DNA from: an uncultured Lachnospiraceae bacterium
GTDB taxonomy: Bacteria; Bacillota; Clostridia; Lachnospirales; Lachnospiraceae
Assembly: GCA_910586125.1 (NCBI GenBank)
Contig: CAJUHP010000001.1
Location: forward strand, 124,001-188,000
Reading direction: 5' to 3'
Length of the DNA stretch: 64,000 bases
Numbering within the stretch: position 1 is the first letter of the stretch; each line of letters begins with the position of its first letter. Below, piece by piece: positions 36,253 through 44,715 of this stretch. The notes beneath the pieces are model-generated. The model was not told the DNA's origin and ran no database searches. It was given only the letters and a program-made list of their open reading frames with translations. Made by a program: the position numbers and the translations under genes.

Positions 36253-37103
36253 GACTGCAACTCCCTCCCTGTCACGGCTAAGAATACATGCTCCAGCGTC
36301 GGCTCGCAGGAATGTATGGCTTCGATCCGGTTTTCTTTGATCCAACGGGCGATCTGCCCTGCGCTTTCCTCGCTCTGGGGAAGCACTACCTCTTTTCTGT
36401 CGTCCAAAAGAATGCGGTACTGCTTTTTCGTGTTGTATTTCAAACAGACTTCTCTGGGTTCGCCCTGCTCGACAATACAGCCCTCATTGAGCAGCGCCAC
36501 CATATCGCACAGCTTGGAGGCTTCCTCCATATTGTGGGTGGTCAGAAAGATCGCCATGCCCTGATTTTTCAGATCCATCAAAAAGCGATGGATCTGCTGG
36601 GCCGTAGACGGGTCCAGCCCGCTGGTCGGCTCATCCAGAAACAGCAGCTTTGGCTGATGCAGCACCGCTCTGGACAGCACCAGACGCTGTCCCTGCCCCT
36701 TTGAGAGCTTGGAAGCCGGTTTTTTTCGGTGTTCCCACAGACCGACTCGCTTTAGAACCTCCTCGATCCTCTCCTTCGGCACATTTAATATCTTGGCAAA
36801 ATAGAGCAGGTTATCGTATACGTTCATTCGCTCATACACGCCGCTCTGGTCGGTAACAATACCGATCTGGCTGTAAAGGTTGTGATCCAGTTGCCTGGTA
36901 TCCTTCCCAAACAGCTTTGCTGTGCCGGATGTCTGACGCAACTGACCGGTAATAATTTTAATAGTTGTGGTTTTTCCTGCGCCGGACGGCCCCAGAAAGC
37001 CAAGGATCTCCCCCGGCTCCATGGAGATGCTGATGTCCTTTAACGCGGTCTCGGATTTGAATTTTTTTCCGATATGCTCCAATGATAGGATTGTATCTGC
37101 CAT
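36249..37103 (-). CDS. ABC transporter ATP-binding protein
   Basis: A 284-residue ATPase with Walker A GPSGAGKTTT, signature LSKGQGQRL (Gly at second position of the usual LSGGQ slot), Walker B LLFLDEPTSGLD and H-loop LTTHNMEE. It pairs with the ABC-2 permease. Together with the LytTR/GHKL genes upstream it resembles NatA of the NatAB/NatKR systems, but antimicrobial export or self-protection is equally plausible. Confidence 0.92.
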   Translation of the reverse strand: MADTILSLEHIGKKFKSETALKDISISMEPGEILGFLGPSGAGKTTTIKIITGQLRQTSGTAKLFGKDTRQLDHNLYSQIGIVTDQSGVYERMNVYDNLLYFAKILNVPKERIEEVLKRVGLWEHRKKPASKLSKGQGQRLVLSRAVLHQPKLLFLDEPTSGLDPSTAQQIHRFLMDLKNQGMAIFLTTHNMEEASKLCDMVALLNEGCIVEQGEPREVCLKYNTKKQYRILLDDRKEVVLPQSEESAGQIARWIKENRIEAIHSCEPTLEHVFLAVTGRELQS

Positions 37104-37188
37104 CTCTGTACTCCTTTCCCTGTTTCGGGCTTTTGACCGGTGCGGTTCTGACCGCTCCGGAATGTGAATACAGCATAGCAGAAAAAGA

Positions 37189-37218
37189 AAGAATTGGGTA
37201 AAAAAATGCCTGAATCGT
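37189..37218 (-). promoter_or_regulatory. Candidate LytTR-binding repeat upstream of the ABC genes
   Basis: On the minus strand two 9-nt half sites, ACGATTCAG (37210-37218) and CCAATTCTT (37189-37197), are spaced by 12 bp. The first matches the ACNGTTNAG type consensus at all but one position and the second weakly. A TATGCT -10-like box with TG follows at 37172-37177, so the second half site occupies the -35 region. Confidence 0.35.
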
Positions 37219-37287
37219 CAAAACCAGTGCCCAGATGGAATGGATTGCCTCCCTCCAGACGATACCGCCTGACAATAATACGTCAAA

Positions 37288-38022
37288 TTACAAATTGCCT
37301 TTTGCTGTCCGCGACAGCAGGCAGACCATGCCGCCGTCCATCACCAGCTCATTTTTCTTCTGGTTGATCTGACGAATCCGGTCCCGATTTACCAGAAAGC
37401 TTCGGTGCGATCGAAAAAAGCCTTCTCCCACTTCCTTGTGTATCTCTGAGAGCTGTCCCGTGAAGTCAATGCAGTCATGAACGGCATGGAGCAGAATCCG
37501 GTGCGTTCCCGGCGCCGTCTCAAAACAAATAATTTCCTCCAGCGGAATATGCCGGATGCTGCCGCCGGTATGTACCGTATAATAGCGGGAAGAATTCTCT
37601 CCGGCTCCGTTTTGCTCTTCCTTCATCCGCCGCACGATGGTCTGCAGGCAGTCCCGTATCGAGCGGGCCAGCTCCATCGGGTTGCCTTTTACGATATAGT
37701 CCATGGCCTCCAGATGATACTGAAACGTCTGAAAAGCCAGATCTTTATAGGAGGTAACGTAAATTAGAAATCCTCTGGGGTCCCGGCGGCGAATTTCTTT
37801 TCCCAGAAGAAAACCGTCCAGATTCTTCCGCTTTAAATCCACATCCAGAAAATAAATACTCCGCCGGGGATTTTCATACAGAGCAGCCAGCAAATGCTCC
37901 GGGTCCCCGGTACTCAGAGCAACCGCCATATCCCAGTCCCCGATCATGATCTGGCGCTCCACTTCTTTTTTCAGTTCTTCTCTTACGTCTTGTTCATCAT
38001 CGCAGATATAAATTGACAGCAT
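37288..38022 (-). CDS. LytTR family response regulator
   Basis: A 244-residue response regulator. The receiver domain (about residues 1-125) has the CDDEQ acidic pair, the phospho-accepting Asp in FLDVDLKR and KGNP in the conserved Lys region. The C-terminal LytTR DNA-binding domain ends with FFRSHRSFLVNRDRI. Start is the ATG overlapping the kinase stop as TGATG; a 10-residue longer frame lies in the kinase gene. It probably controls the adjacent ABC exporter. Confidence 0.92.
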   Translation of the reverse strand: MLSIYICDDEQDVREELKKEVERQIMIGDWDMAVALSTGDPEHLLAALYENPRRSIYFLDVDLKRKNLDGFLLGKEIRRRDPRGFLIYVTSYKDLAFQTFQYHLEAMDYIVKGNPMELARSIRDCLQTIVRRMKEEQNGAGENSSRYYTVHTGGSIRHIPLEEIICFETAPGTHRILLHAVHDCIDFTGQLSEIHKEVGEGFFRSHRSFLVNRDRIRQINQKKNELVMDGGMVCLLSRTAKGNL

Positions 38023-39374
38023 CAGCGGCCTCTCCTGTTCTCCACATACCACTCCTGGAAAAATACGGGTTCCTGATAGCTGGCGCTCTGGTATACATTG
38101 GCATATTTGCCCGTAACCTGGCGGTAAATCGACAGCCCCAGGCCCCTGTCTTCTCCTTTTGTCGAATAGCCTCTCTCCCAGATCCGGTTCAGGTTGGGCG
38201 GCTCTTCGACCATATTTTTTACCACGATCGTCACGCCGCTTTCCAGGCTGCTGATCATCAGATCCACCTCCGGCTTTTTGGTTTCCTTTGCCGCCTCCGC
38301 AGCATTGTCAAGTAAAATTCCCAGACAGCGAACCACATCGGGTATCTCCATATCAATGCGGTTTACCGGATACAGCACCTCCAGATTGCAGAAAATCCCC
38401 TGTTCCTGCATCTCCATCAATTTGGTTAGAACCAGACCCTTTAACTCCAGAATCCGGATATTTCCCAACTGAGTCGTACGGCGGATATCCTCGCCCACCT
38501 TTTCGTCGAAATATCCTGTCATGTTTTTCAGCATCTCCTGCACCGGGGCCAGATCGCCTTCTCTGGCGGACACATACAAACCGGACATCAAATTTTTGTA
38601 GTCGTGACGAAAATCCCGCATCTCCTGCTGAATCCGCTCCAAGCTCTGCACATACAGGGCTTGCTGAGACAGCAGAGCCTCCTGGGCCTGAAGCCTGGCC
38701 TCCGACTCTGCTTTCAGGGAAAAGTAAACCAAAACAAATAAAATTCCTGTCATCAGCATCAGCGCGCCGATAAAATACGTCCTGAAAAAGTAAGTCTGCA
38801 TCGTGTTCTTCAGCAGAAAGAAAATTTCACACAGAGTCTCCAGCCCCAGCACACAGAAAGCCATTCGCACAGGCTTCTTGGTCCGATCCATCAGCACTCG
38901 AATCCGTTGAGGCAGATGGGCTTTATTTAAAAGAAACCGGAACAAAAGGGTCAGGCCCGGATAGCCGATAAACATATGGGAATAATATTGCACCAGGTCC
39001 GACGCATCCGTGCCCATCTCTCCCAGAAAGGTAAAAAGCATAGTGACTGTTCCTACCTGCAGGATAGCTGCGATTGTCAGGCAGATGCTGGCACGGGAAA
39101 GCCTTCTCTCCCACATCAGCCAGACAATCAGCAGATTTACCAGATATATCACAATCGAACTCAAAAAGTAGGCAATGTAGATGTACTCCACGGCAAAAAG
39201 TTGTGCCAGATTCGTTCCGGTTGCCACAAGGACAAGAATAGGAAATACCATCCACAGCTTTTTCCAACGCATCTGCGGACCCAGAAGCGCGGACAGGTAC
39301 AGGTAGAGGGAAAGATGAGACAAAAAACTGTCAACAACACATATCAGTATAACGGCGGGAAGTATTGACTGCAT
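38022..39374 (-). CDS. GHKL family sensor histidine kinase (AgrC-like)
   Basis: A 450-residue kinase. Six or seven membrane helices span residues 1-220. The phosphorylation motif is FRHDYKNLMSGL at about 255. The GHKL ATPase follows with CLGILLDNAAEAA and GLGLSIYRQVTGKY. The multi-helix sensor resembles AgrC, which sees peptides, but no AgrD-type propeptide or AgrB was found in the vicinity. It is coupled to the LytTR regulator by a TGATG overlap. Confidence 0.92.
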   Translation of the reverse strand: MQSILPAVILICVVDSFLSHLSLYLYLSALLGPQMRWKKLWMVFPILVLVATGTNLAQLFAVEYIYIAYFLSSIVIYLVNLLIVWLMWERRLSRASICLTIAAILQVGTVTMLFTFLGEMGTDASDLVQYYSHMFIGYPGLTLLFRFLLNKAHLPQRIRVLMDRTKKPVRMAFCVLGLETLCEIFFLLKNTMQTYFFRTYFIGALMLMTGILFVLVYFSLKAESEARLQAQEALLSQQALYVQSLERIQQEMRDFRHDYKNLMSGLYVSAREGDLAPVQEMLKNMTGYFDEKVGEDIRRTTQLGNIRILELKGLVLTKLMEMQEQGIFCNLEVLYPVNRIDMEIPDVVRCLGILLDNAAEAAKETKKPEVDLMISSLESGVTIVVKNMVEEPPNLNRIWERGYSTKGEDRGLGLSIYRQVTGKYANVYQSASYQEPVFFQEWYVENRRGR

Positions 39375-39432
39375 GACAATCTCCTTGCATCATTTCTTTG
39401 CGGACAGACTCTCACGGGTGTTCGCTGTCTTT

Positions 39433-39927
39433 TCATTCTATTTTCAAAACCTTTCCGTCCAGAACCGCCTCGCGCAAATCCCCTTTCTCATAGCGCAGCT
39501 TCAAAGAAAAAAACGGATGTTCCTCTTCCAGCAGCCGAAAGAATATCTTATCGCCTTCCCAGAGCGGCAGAGACTCTATCCGGCTTTTCTCCACCCACTC
39601 CAGATCTCCTTCATCGCAGTCGATCCGTTCGCCGGTAAAGCCGTCCGCCGTATACAGACACATATATTCCTGCAGACCGTCCAGCAGAAACGTGATCAAA
39701 CCACGAAAACGAAACCTTGTCAGCGTCAGCCCTGTCTCTTCCTTTACCTCCCGCAAAAGACAGTCTTCCGGGCTCTCGCCCTGTTCCAGATGGCCGCCGA
39801 CGCCGATCCATTTGTCCCGGTTGCAGTCGTTTTGCTTGCGGACGCGGTGCAGCATCAGATACTTCTCATCCTGTTCTATATAACACAGCGTTGTAATCGG
39901 CAGTCGTTCATTTTTTTCTTCACTCAT
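39433..39927 (-). CDS. NUDIX hydrolase (8-oxo-dGTP diphosphatase-like)
   Basis: A 164-residue NUDIX protein with the canonical box GVGGHLEQGESPEDCLLREVKEETGL, spread over about residues 42-67. MutT-like substrates such as 8-oxo-dGTP are typical at this length. It lies between the kinase and the vanT-type gene, both on the minus strand, without evident functional link. Confidence 0.88.
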   Translation of the reverse strand: MSEEKNERLPITTLCYIEQDEKYLMLHRVRKQNDCNRDKWIGVGGHLEQGESPEDCLLREVKEETGLTLTRFRFRGLITFLLDGLQEYMCLYTADGFTGERIDCDEGDLEWVEKSRIESLPLWEGDKIFFRLLEEEHPFFSLKLRYEKGDLREAVLDGKVLKIE

Positions 39928-40012
39928 ACGCCTCTCTCTTTCTATCGTCTTCCCGGCACATCGGTACGGTTCTGCATTCTTTTACAAGAAGTCCATATCC
40001 CTGTCAAACGTT

Positions 40013-42610
40013 TCAGCCTGTGATCAAATGTTCCAGCCGTCCGCCCATCCGGCACAGAATCTCATTGGTAATCGTGCCGCACCAGCCTGCAACCTCTTCC
40101 ACGGTAATCTGTTCGCTGCCGTCCCGGCCGATCAGAGTCACCACGTCCCCGGCCTGCACCGCCGTCCTGGCCGCGCCGGTCTCGCCGGATGTCTCAAAAG
40201 ATGTATCGGTTACATCCACCAGAAACTGATCCATACAGATGCGCCCCACCACCGGATATCTCCGGCCTCCGATCAGCACCTGAGACTGGTTCTGCCCATA
40301 ATTGCGGGGAATCCCGTCCGCATAGCCAATCGTCACCGTGGCGATCTGCCGGGGCGACGAGACCCGGTACGCGCGCCCATACCCCAGCTCCATTCCCGCT
40401 TCCACTAACTTAACCATAGCCACTCTCGCCCGCACGGACATCACCGGCTCCAACTCCAGCCGGTTTCTGACCTGATCGCTGCTGCTGGTATAAGCACCGT
40501 ACAAAATAATTCCCAGACGGACATAGTGATACGTTAACTGCGGATAATTCAAAAAGCCATAACTGTTCTGCAGATGAAAACACAGGGGTTCTGTGATTCC
40601 CTCCTGGCTGTACAACCTCTCAATGCCTAGACGCAGCAGTTCAAACTGGCGGATCTGCTGTTTTGTGTAGGCCATATCCGATTCGGACAAGCTGTCCGCC
40701 GCGCACAGATGGCTGAACATCCCCTCCAGGCGGATTCCCGGCATCTCCAAAATTCGCTGCACGGCTGCGTAATCATTTCCGGCCACTCCCAGCCGGTGCA
40801 TTCCGCTGTCAATGGCCAGATGCGCCCGCAGAGGCGTCTCCTCCTGTCCATACCGATCCATGGCCGCCGCATAATTTTCATCTACAATCGTCTGAATCAG
40901 ATCATAGGCGGCCACCTGCGGCCAATCCGCCGGATTTGTGTATCCCAGAATCAAAATGTCTCCCTCGACGCCTCCCCGGCGAAGTTCGATTCCCTCCGGC
41001 AGTGTTGCCACGGCAAAAGCCGTAATTCCTTCCTTCTCAAGCCATCTGGAGGAAAGAACCGCTCCATGTCCATAGGCGTCCGCCTTGACCACCGCCATCA
41101 TTTTGGTACCGGGAGACAGGATACGCTGAAATTGATCCAGATTGTATGAGAATGCCCGGCGGTCGATCTCCAGCCAGGCTCGCTTCCCAAACGTATCCTC
41201 CTGCGGCGCCGCCTCTTTCCTCCGGCTGCTTTCCTGCCTTTGCCTTCTTTCTGTATCCGTCTTCGCTTTTTCTTTCCAGCCGTTTTCCGGTTTCATATTT
41301 TCCTCCCCGCCTCTGTACTTGGAAGTTTTGCCGTACATCCGGCCCTGTCCCGATACTCCATCTCTTTTGAGCACTTTCGCCTCATCCTTTTCGGCCAGGT
41401 CCCGGTCGGCTTCCATATCTTCGTCTTCCTCCCAGACTTCGTCTTGGTCTTGCTTCTGGTCCGGCTCTTCGTCTTCCTCCCAGGCTTCGTCCTGGTCCTG
41501 CTTCCCGTCCGGCTCTTCGTCCTCCTCCCAGACTTCGTCCTGGTCCCAGTCCGACTCTTCGTCTTCCTCCCAGTCTTCGTCCCGATCCCATTCCTCAGAC
41601 TTCTCTTCCTTCTTTGCCCGCCATTTCTCCTTGACCAGATTTTCCAATAAGATCAGAACATAGGCTGTGACCGCACTGAGAAGCGCAACGCACAGAAAAT
41701 GAACCAGGTGATTCTCTACCAGCAATTGCTCCGTTTTTGTAATCTTTGCAAAACGGCGCACCACCACGATAAAGGCAGGGTGCAGAAGATAGATCCAAAG
41801 AGAAATCCGCCGCAATGCCGGGCGGGCTTCCACAGAAAACTGCAACAGCAGACCAAACAAAAATACCATGGCAACCGGAAGCGACAGATACATGCTGTCA
41901 TGGTGCGGCCAGTTTACCGAATGCACCAAAAGTCCCTCCGCAGTCATAAACACCATACTGACGGCCAGGCCAACGCCCCAGTATGTCCGGCTCTGTTCTT
42001 CCTTACCTGCCAGATCCCACTCCCGAAAAGCCGCGCCCAAAAGCAGAAACAGCGGCGCCAGGAAAAAACCGTTTCTGGTATTCTCCATGACAGCAAAAAT
42101 ACCGTCATATACCGTCTTGAAAAAGGGAATTTTAGAAATCAGCCCATAGTAGCTGTCCCCCATCAGGCCGAACAGATACAGCAGGATGGAGATCCCAAGC
42201 GCCGGTTTCAATCCCAGATAACCGTACGCCAGGCCGCACAGCGCCAGAGCGGTAATCAGGGCCGGAAAATACCACAGATGATAGAATGTGCCCTGGATCA
42301 AAAGCTCCTGCGACACATAACCGGCATCCAAGCCGATCAGGCGGCCCGCATACCAATTGATCGGAAGATAGATTACAACCGCCAGCAGATACCATTTCAG
42401 GTTCTTCACGATCGCTCTGCGGACGCGGCCGGGCCTCTCCTTATCCAGCACAAAATACCCTGTCACCATAAAGAAAAACGGGACCGCAACGCGGGCCAGA
42501 ATTCTCGTCAGAACCAAATCTCCCTGGGCGCTGATATCTTCCAGCGGCGATATATGGATGGCTGTCACTAAAAAAGCGGCCGCGATCCGAAACCAATCCA
42601 ATACTCCCAT
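40013..42610 (-). CDS. vanT: VanT-type membrane serine/alanine racemase (acyltransferase-3 domain fused to racemase)
   Basis: An 865-residue fusion. Residues 1-335 form a ten-helix acyltransferase-3 membrane domain (WFRIAAAFLVTAIHISP). An acidic tandem-repeat linker follows (about 337-440), then a PLP alanine racemase domain (about 475-865). The PLP lysine is Lys509 in VKADAYGHG; GYADGIPR and CMDQFLVDV supply the second active-site elements. VanT enzymes of VanC, VanE and VanG clusters make D-Ser for D-Ala-D-Ser precursors. The start is the ATG 42608-42610, overlapping the peptidase stop as TGATG with GGAGGGAG upstream. Typical VanT proteins are about 700 residues; the extra length is the linker. 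Confidence 0.85.
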   Translation of the reverse strand: MGVLDWFRIAAAFLVTAIHISPLEDISAQGDLVLTRILARVAVPFFFMVTGYFVLDKERPGRVRRAIVKNLKWYLLAVVIYLPINWYAGRLIGLDAGYVSQELLIQGTFYHLWYFPALITALALCGLAYGYLGLKPALGISILLYLFGLMGDSYYGLISKIPFFKTVYDGIFAVMENTRNGFFLAPLFLLLGAAFREWDLAGKEEQSRTYWGVGLAVSMVFMTAEGLLVHSVNWPHHDSMYLSLPVAMVFLFGLLLQFSVEARPALRRISLWIYLLHPAFIVVVRRFAKITKTEQLLVENHLVHFLCVALLSAVTAYVLILLENLVKEKWRAKKEEKSEEWDRDEDWEEDEESDWDQDEVWEEDEEPDGKQDQDEAWEEDEEPDQKQDQDEVWEEDEDMEADRDLAEKDEAKVLKRDGVSGQGRMYGKTSKYRGGEENMKPENGWKEKAKTDTERRQRQESSRRKEAAPQEDTFGKRAWLEIDRRAFSYNLDQFQRILSPGTKMMAVVKADAYGHGAVLSSRWLEKEGITAFAVATLPEGIELRRGGVEGDILILGYTNPADWPQVAAYDLIQTIVDENYAAAMDRYGQEETPLRAHLAIDSGMHRLGVAGNDYAAVQRILEMPGIRLEGMFSHLCAADSLSESDMAYTKQQIRQFELLRLGIERLYSQEGITEPLCFHLQNSYGFLNYPQLTYHYVRLGIILYGAYTSSSDQVRNRLELEPVMSVRARVAMVKLVEAGMELGYGRAYRVSSPRQIATVTIGYADGIPRNYGQNQSQVLIGGRRYPVVGRICMDQFLVDVTDTSFETSGETGAARTAVQAGDVVTLIGRDGSEQITVEEVAGWCGTITNEILCRMGGRLEHLITG
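41421..41600. repeat. Tandem 48/42-bp repeats encoding the acidic linker of VanT
   Basis: Four units start with TCGTCTTCCTCCCAG-like sequence at 41421, 41469, 41517 and 41559; the first two are 48 bp, the last two 42 bp. On the minus strand each encodes WEEDEEPDQKQDQDEV-like residues. Units differ at few positions, so expansion is recent. Confidence 0.85.
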
Positions 42611-43455
42611 CAGCGCTCCCTCCATACCGTCACAACAAAACCGTTTCGATTATCCCCGGAGACCTGATACAGACAGCCGTCAGGAATCTCCACCTTTGTC
42701 ACCGGCTCCTGCGCTGCTATATATCGGATTTCTATGGAACGTCCTCCGGTTTCCCAAATCAGACAGCCCTGCGGCAACGCCGCCAGGTATTCCAGATACT
42801 CTTCCAGCACCATTCCCCGCTCCTCCATGATCTTGGAATGGGGAAAACCGACATAGCGGAAATGCCAGGGTTCATGGGCAATTCCCGTGATCTCCTCCTT
42901 TCCCGCCGGATACCGCAGAACAAAACCGTAACGTGCGGCCGCTCTCTTAAAGCGGCCGCAGGCCCCGCTGTCCGGAAACGAGGGGCGGATGAAATCCAGC
43001 TCGGTATCTCCCTCCCCCAGATCAATCGCCAGCCCGGTCTGATGTTCGCTGCAATCCGGCAGCGCAACATATTTTTTTGTAAATTCCTCCCCGTTTTCCT
43101 CCAGGGAATCCCTGTATATCTGTTCCTGCTCCGCGCGGGTGCGGTAGCCGCTGACCGGCACCACGCCTCCCACACAGCCCAATTCTTCCAAAGCCTTATG
43201 GTAAACCCTGGCAGCCTGGCTGTCCAGTCTGATTTCCGGACAGGTTTCATCCACAGGAACAATCCCCTCCCCCGCCAATGTTCTATATGAATCGTTATTC
43301 TCCCGCGCTACCTCCTGCGCTCTCAGAGTCAAGGCGCCCGTATGCTCCCGGACATCCTGGCGCAGACGGCCGGACCCCCGCAGCGGATGATCCGCGTTTA
43401 CCAGAATCAGAGGACCGCCACAGCAGTCCTCTCTCTCCAAAAACAATGTTGTCAT
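42610..43455 (-). CDS. vanXY: VanXY-type D,D-dipeptidase/D,D-carboxypeptidase
   Basis: A 281-residue cytoplasmic-looking zinc peptidase of the VanY/VanX family (no signal peptide). Zinc ligands sit in SEHQTGLAIDLG (His and Asp) and EPWHFRYVG (His); the catalytic glutamate is the Glu before PWH. VanXY enzymes remove D-Ala-D-Ala and trim pentapeptides so that D-Ser precursors prevail. The C-terminal 60 residues form an extra domain seen in VanXY_G-like proteins and the N-terminal 80 residues are also conserved-looking. It overlaps the ligase gene by 4 nt (ATGA). A housekeeping VanY role remains possible, but the operon partners argue otherwise. Confidence 0.8.
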   Translation of the reverse strand: MTTLFLEREDCCGGPLILVNADHPLRGSGRLRQDVREHTGALTLRAQEVARENNDSYRTLAGEGIVPVDETCPEIRLDSQAARVYHKALEELGCVGGVVPVSGYRTRAEQEQIYRDSLEENGEEFTKKYVALPDCSEHQTGLAIDLGEGDTELDFIRPSFPDSGACGRFKRAAARYGFVLRYPAGKEEITGIAHEPWHFRYVGFPHSKIMEERGMVLEEYLEYLAALPQGCLIWETGGRSIEIRYIAAQEPVTKVEIPDGCLYQVSGDNRNGFVVTVWRER

Positions 43456-44513
43456 TCCTGTTCCTCCCGGCTTTTCAGCAGACAGTTCACCACCTCTTCA
43501 AAAGAAATCCCCGCCGCTTTCATCATACTGGGGAAACGGCTGTGAGAGGTGAATCCAGGGATGGTGTTGACCTCGTTGAACACGATCCGCTCCTCCGGCG
43601 TCAAAAACATATCGACGCGGGCAAAACCGCTGCATCCCAGCGCCCGGTAGATCACCTGCGCCGTCTCCTTGATCCGCTCTGCCGTCTCAGGCCGGATTCT
43701 GGCCGGGACATAGATGCGGGACGTCTTTAACGTATATTTTTCCGTGTAATCGAAAAAGCCGTGAGACAGCTCGATCTCATCCACCTCGCCCACCGTCAGT
43801 TCCCGGTCCCCCATAACCGCGCAGCCCACTTCAAAACCTTCGATCGCCTCCTCCAGAATCACCTCGCGGTCGTGGCGGTAGGCATCCCGCACAGCCGCCG
43901 CCAGAGCGCTCTCCTCCATGACCTTTGTCACGCCGAAAGAAGAGCCGGCACGCACCGGCTTGACAAACAGCGGATAACCGATCCGCGCTGCCGCCGCCAG
44001 CCAATCCGCCTCTTGCTCATCCATTTTTTCCGGTTTTTGAAACACGACAGCTTTCGGCACATTGACACCGGCCAGCGCCGCCAGCTTATGTGCCCGGTCT
44101 TTATCCATGCAGAGCGCCGAACACAGCGTATCACAGCCAACCAGCAAAACTCCTGAAAGCTCGATCAGCCCCTGCACCGTACCGTCCTCGCCGTTTTTTC
44201 CGTGCAGCACCGGCAGCGCCAGATCCAGATGCGTCACCGTAACCTGCCCCTTATGGAACTCCAGAAGTCCTTTTGTCTCTCTGTCCGGCGACAGCATTGC
44301 CCGGACGCAGTCCGTATCATTGCACCAGCGATCCGAGAGAATCTTCTCCACATCGCCGTAATACCGGTACCAGCGGCCCTCTCTGTCAATGCCGATCAGA
44401 ACCTTCTCGTATTTTTCCTCATCTATCCCCTGAATCACAGAACTGGCTGATTCCAGTGAAATCTCATACTCCGTCGATTTTCCTCCAAACAAAACTGCAA
44501 CTTTTTTCTTCAT
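43452..44513 (-). CDS. vanG: VanG-type D-alanine--D-serine ligase
   Basis: A 353-residue ATP-grasp ligase. It begins VAVLFGGKSTEYEISLESA. The pattern FFDYTEKYTLK, EGFEVGCAVMG and CSGFARVDMF is what I recall for VanG, with EVGC and TEKYTLK features of D-Ser ligases; a housekeeping Ddl would more often read EKYxxG differently. The C-terminal NEVNTIPGFTSHSRFP binds ATP and metal. It heads the vanG-vanXY-vanT unit with its own promoter. Whether it prefers D-Ser or D-Ala cannot be decided from this sequence alone. Confidence 0.82.
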   Translation of the reverse strand: MKKKVAVLFGGKSTEYEISLESASSVIQGIDEEKYEKVLIGIDREGRWYRYYGDVEKILSDRWCNDTDCVRAMLSPDRETKGLLEFHKGQVTVTHLDLALPVLHGKNGEDGTVQGLIELSGVLLVGCDTLCSALCMDKDRAHKLAALAGVNVPKAVVFQKPEKMDEQEADWLAAAARIGYPLFVKPVRAGSSFGVTKVMEESALAAAVRDAYRHDREVILEEAIEGFEVGCAVMGDRELTVGEVDEIELSHGFFDYTEKYTLKTSRIYVPARIRPETAERIKETAQVIYRALGCSGFARVDMFLTPEERIVFNEVNTIPGFTSHSRFPSMMKAAGISFEEVVNCLLKSREEQE

Positions 44514-44557
44514 CCTTATCCACCCTGCGATCTTTCATCGCTCCCTTTCTAGCTTAT

Positions 44558-44586
44558 ATAATAATACGATTGTCACAACAGGGCAA
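44558..44586 (-). promoter_or_regulatory. Probable promoter of the vanG-vanXY-vanT operon
   Basis: Minus strand -35 TTGCCC (44581-44586) and -10 TATTAT (44558-44563), 17-bp spacer, about 45 bp before the vanG start. No obvious VanR box was seen. Confidence 0.5.
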
Positions 44587-44598
44587 GCACTTCTCCGC

Positions 44599-44648
44599 AA
44601 AAAAATTTGTCCCTGTCTCAAACTACAGTTTATCAGACAAGGACAAAT
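44599..44648 (-). terminator. Terminator of the CarD-like gene
   Basis: On the minus strand ATTTGTCC.. (44635-44648) pairs with ..GGACAAAT (44605-44618) over 14 bp with one G-U pair, followed by a seven-T tract. It separates the CarD-like gene from the van operon promoter. Confidence 0.85.
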
Positions 44649-44715
44649 CGTTTCTTTAAAAGCATTTATTCTTTTCTAAACGGAATCTTACTTTTTCCTT
44701 AAGTTCCTCTGTGCG

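Noticed and set aside
41421..41600. CRISPR-like array
   Set aside because: Repeats are contiguous with no unique spacers and code for protein in frame.
41142..41663. Ser-rich plus-strand frames across the vanT linker
   Set aside because: They arise from reading the acidic tandem repeats on the opposite strand; no ribosome site.
43452..44513. Housekeeping D-alanine-D-alanine ligase (ddl)
   Set aside because: Kept as an alternative only. The EVGC and TEKYTLK patterns and the coupled vanXY and vanT genes favour a VanG-type ligase.
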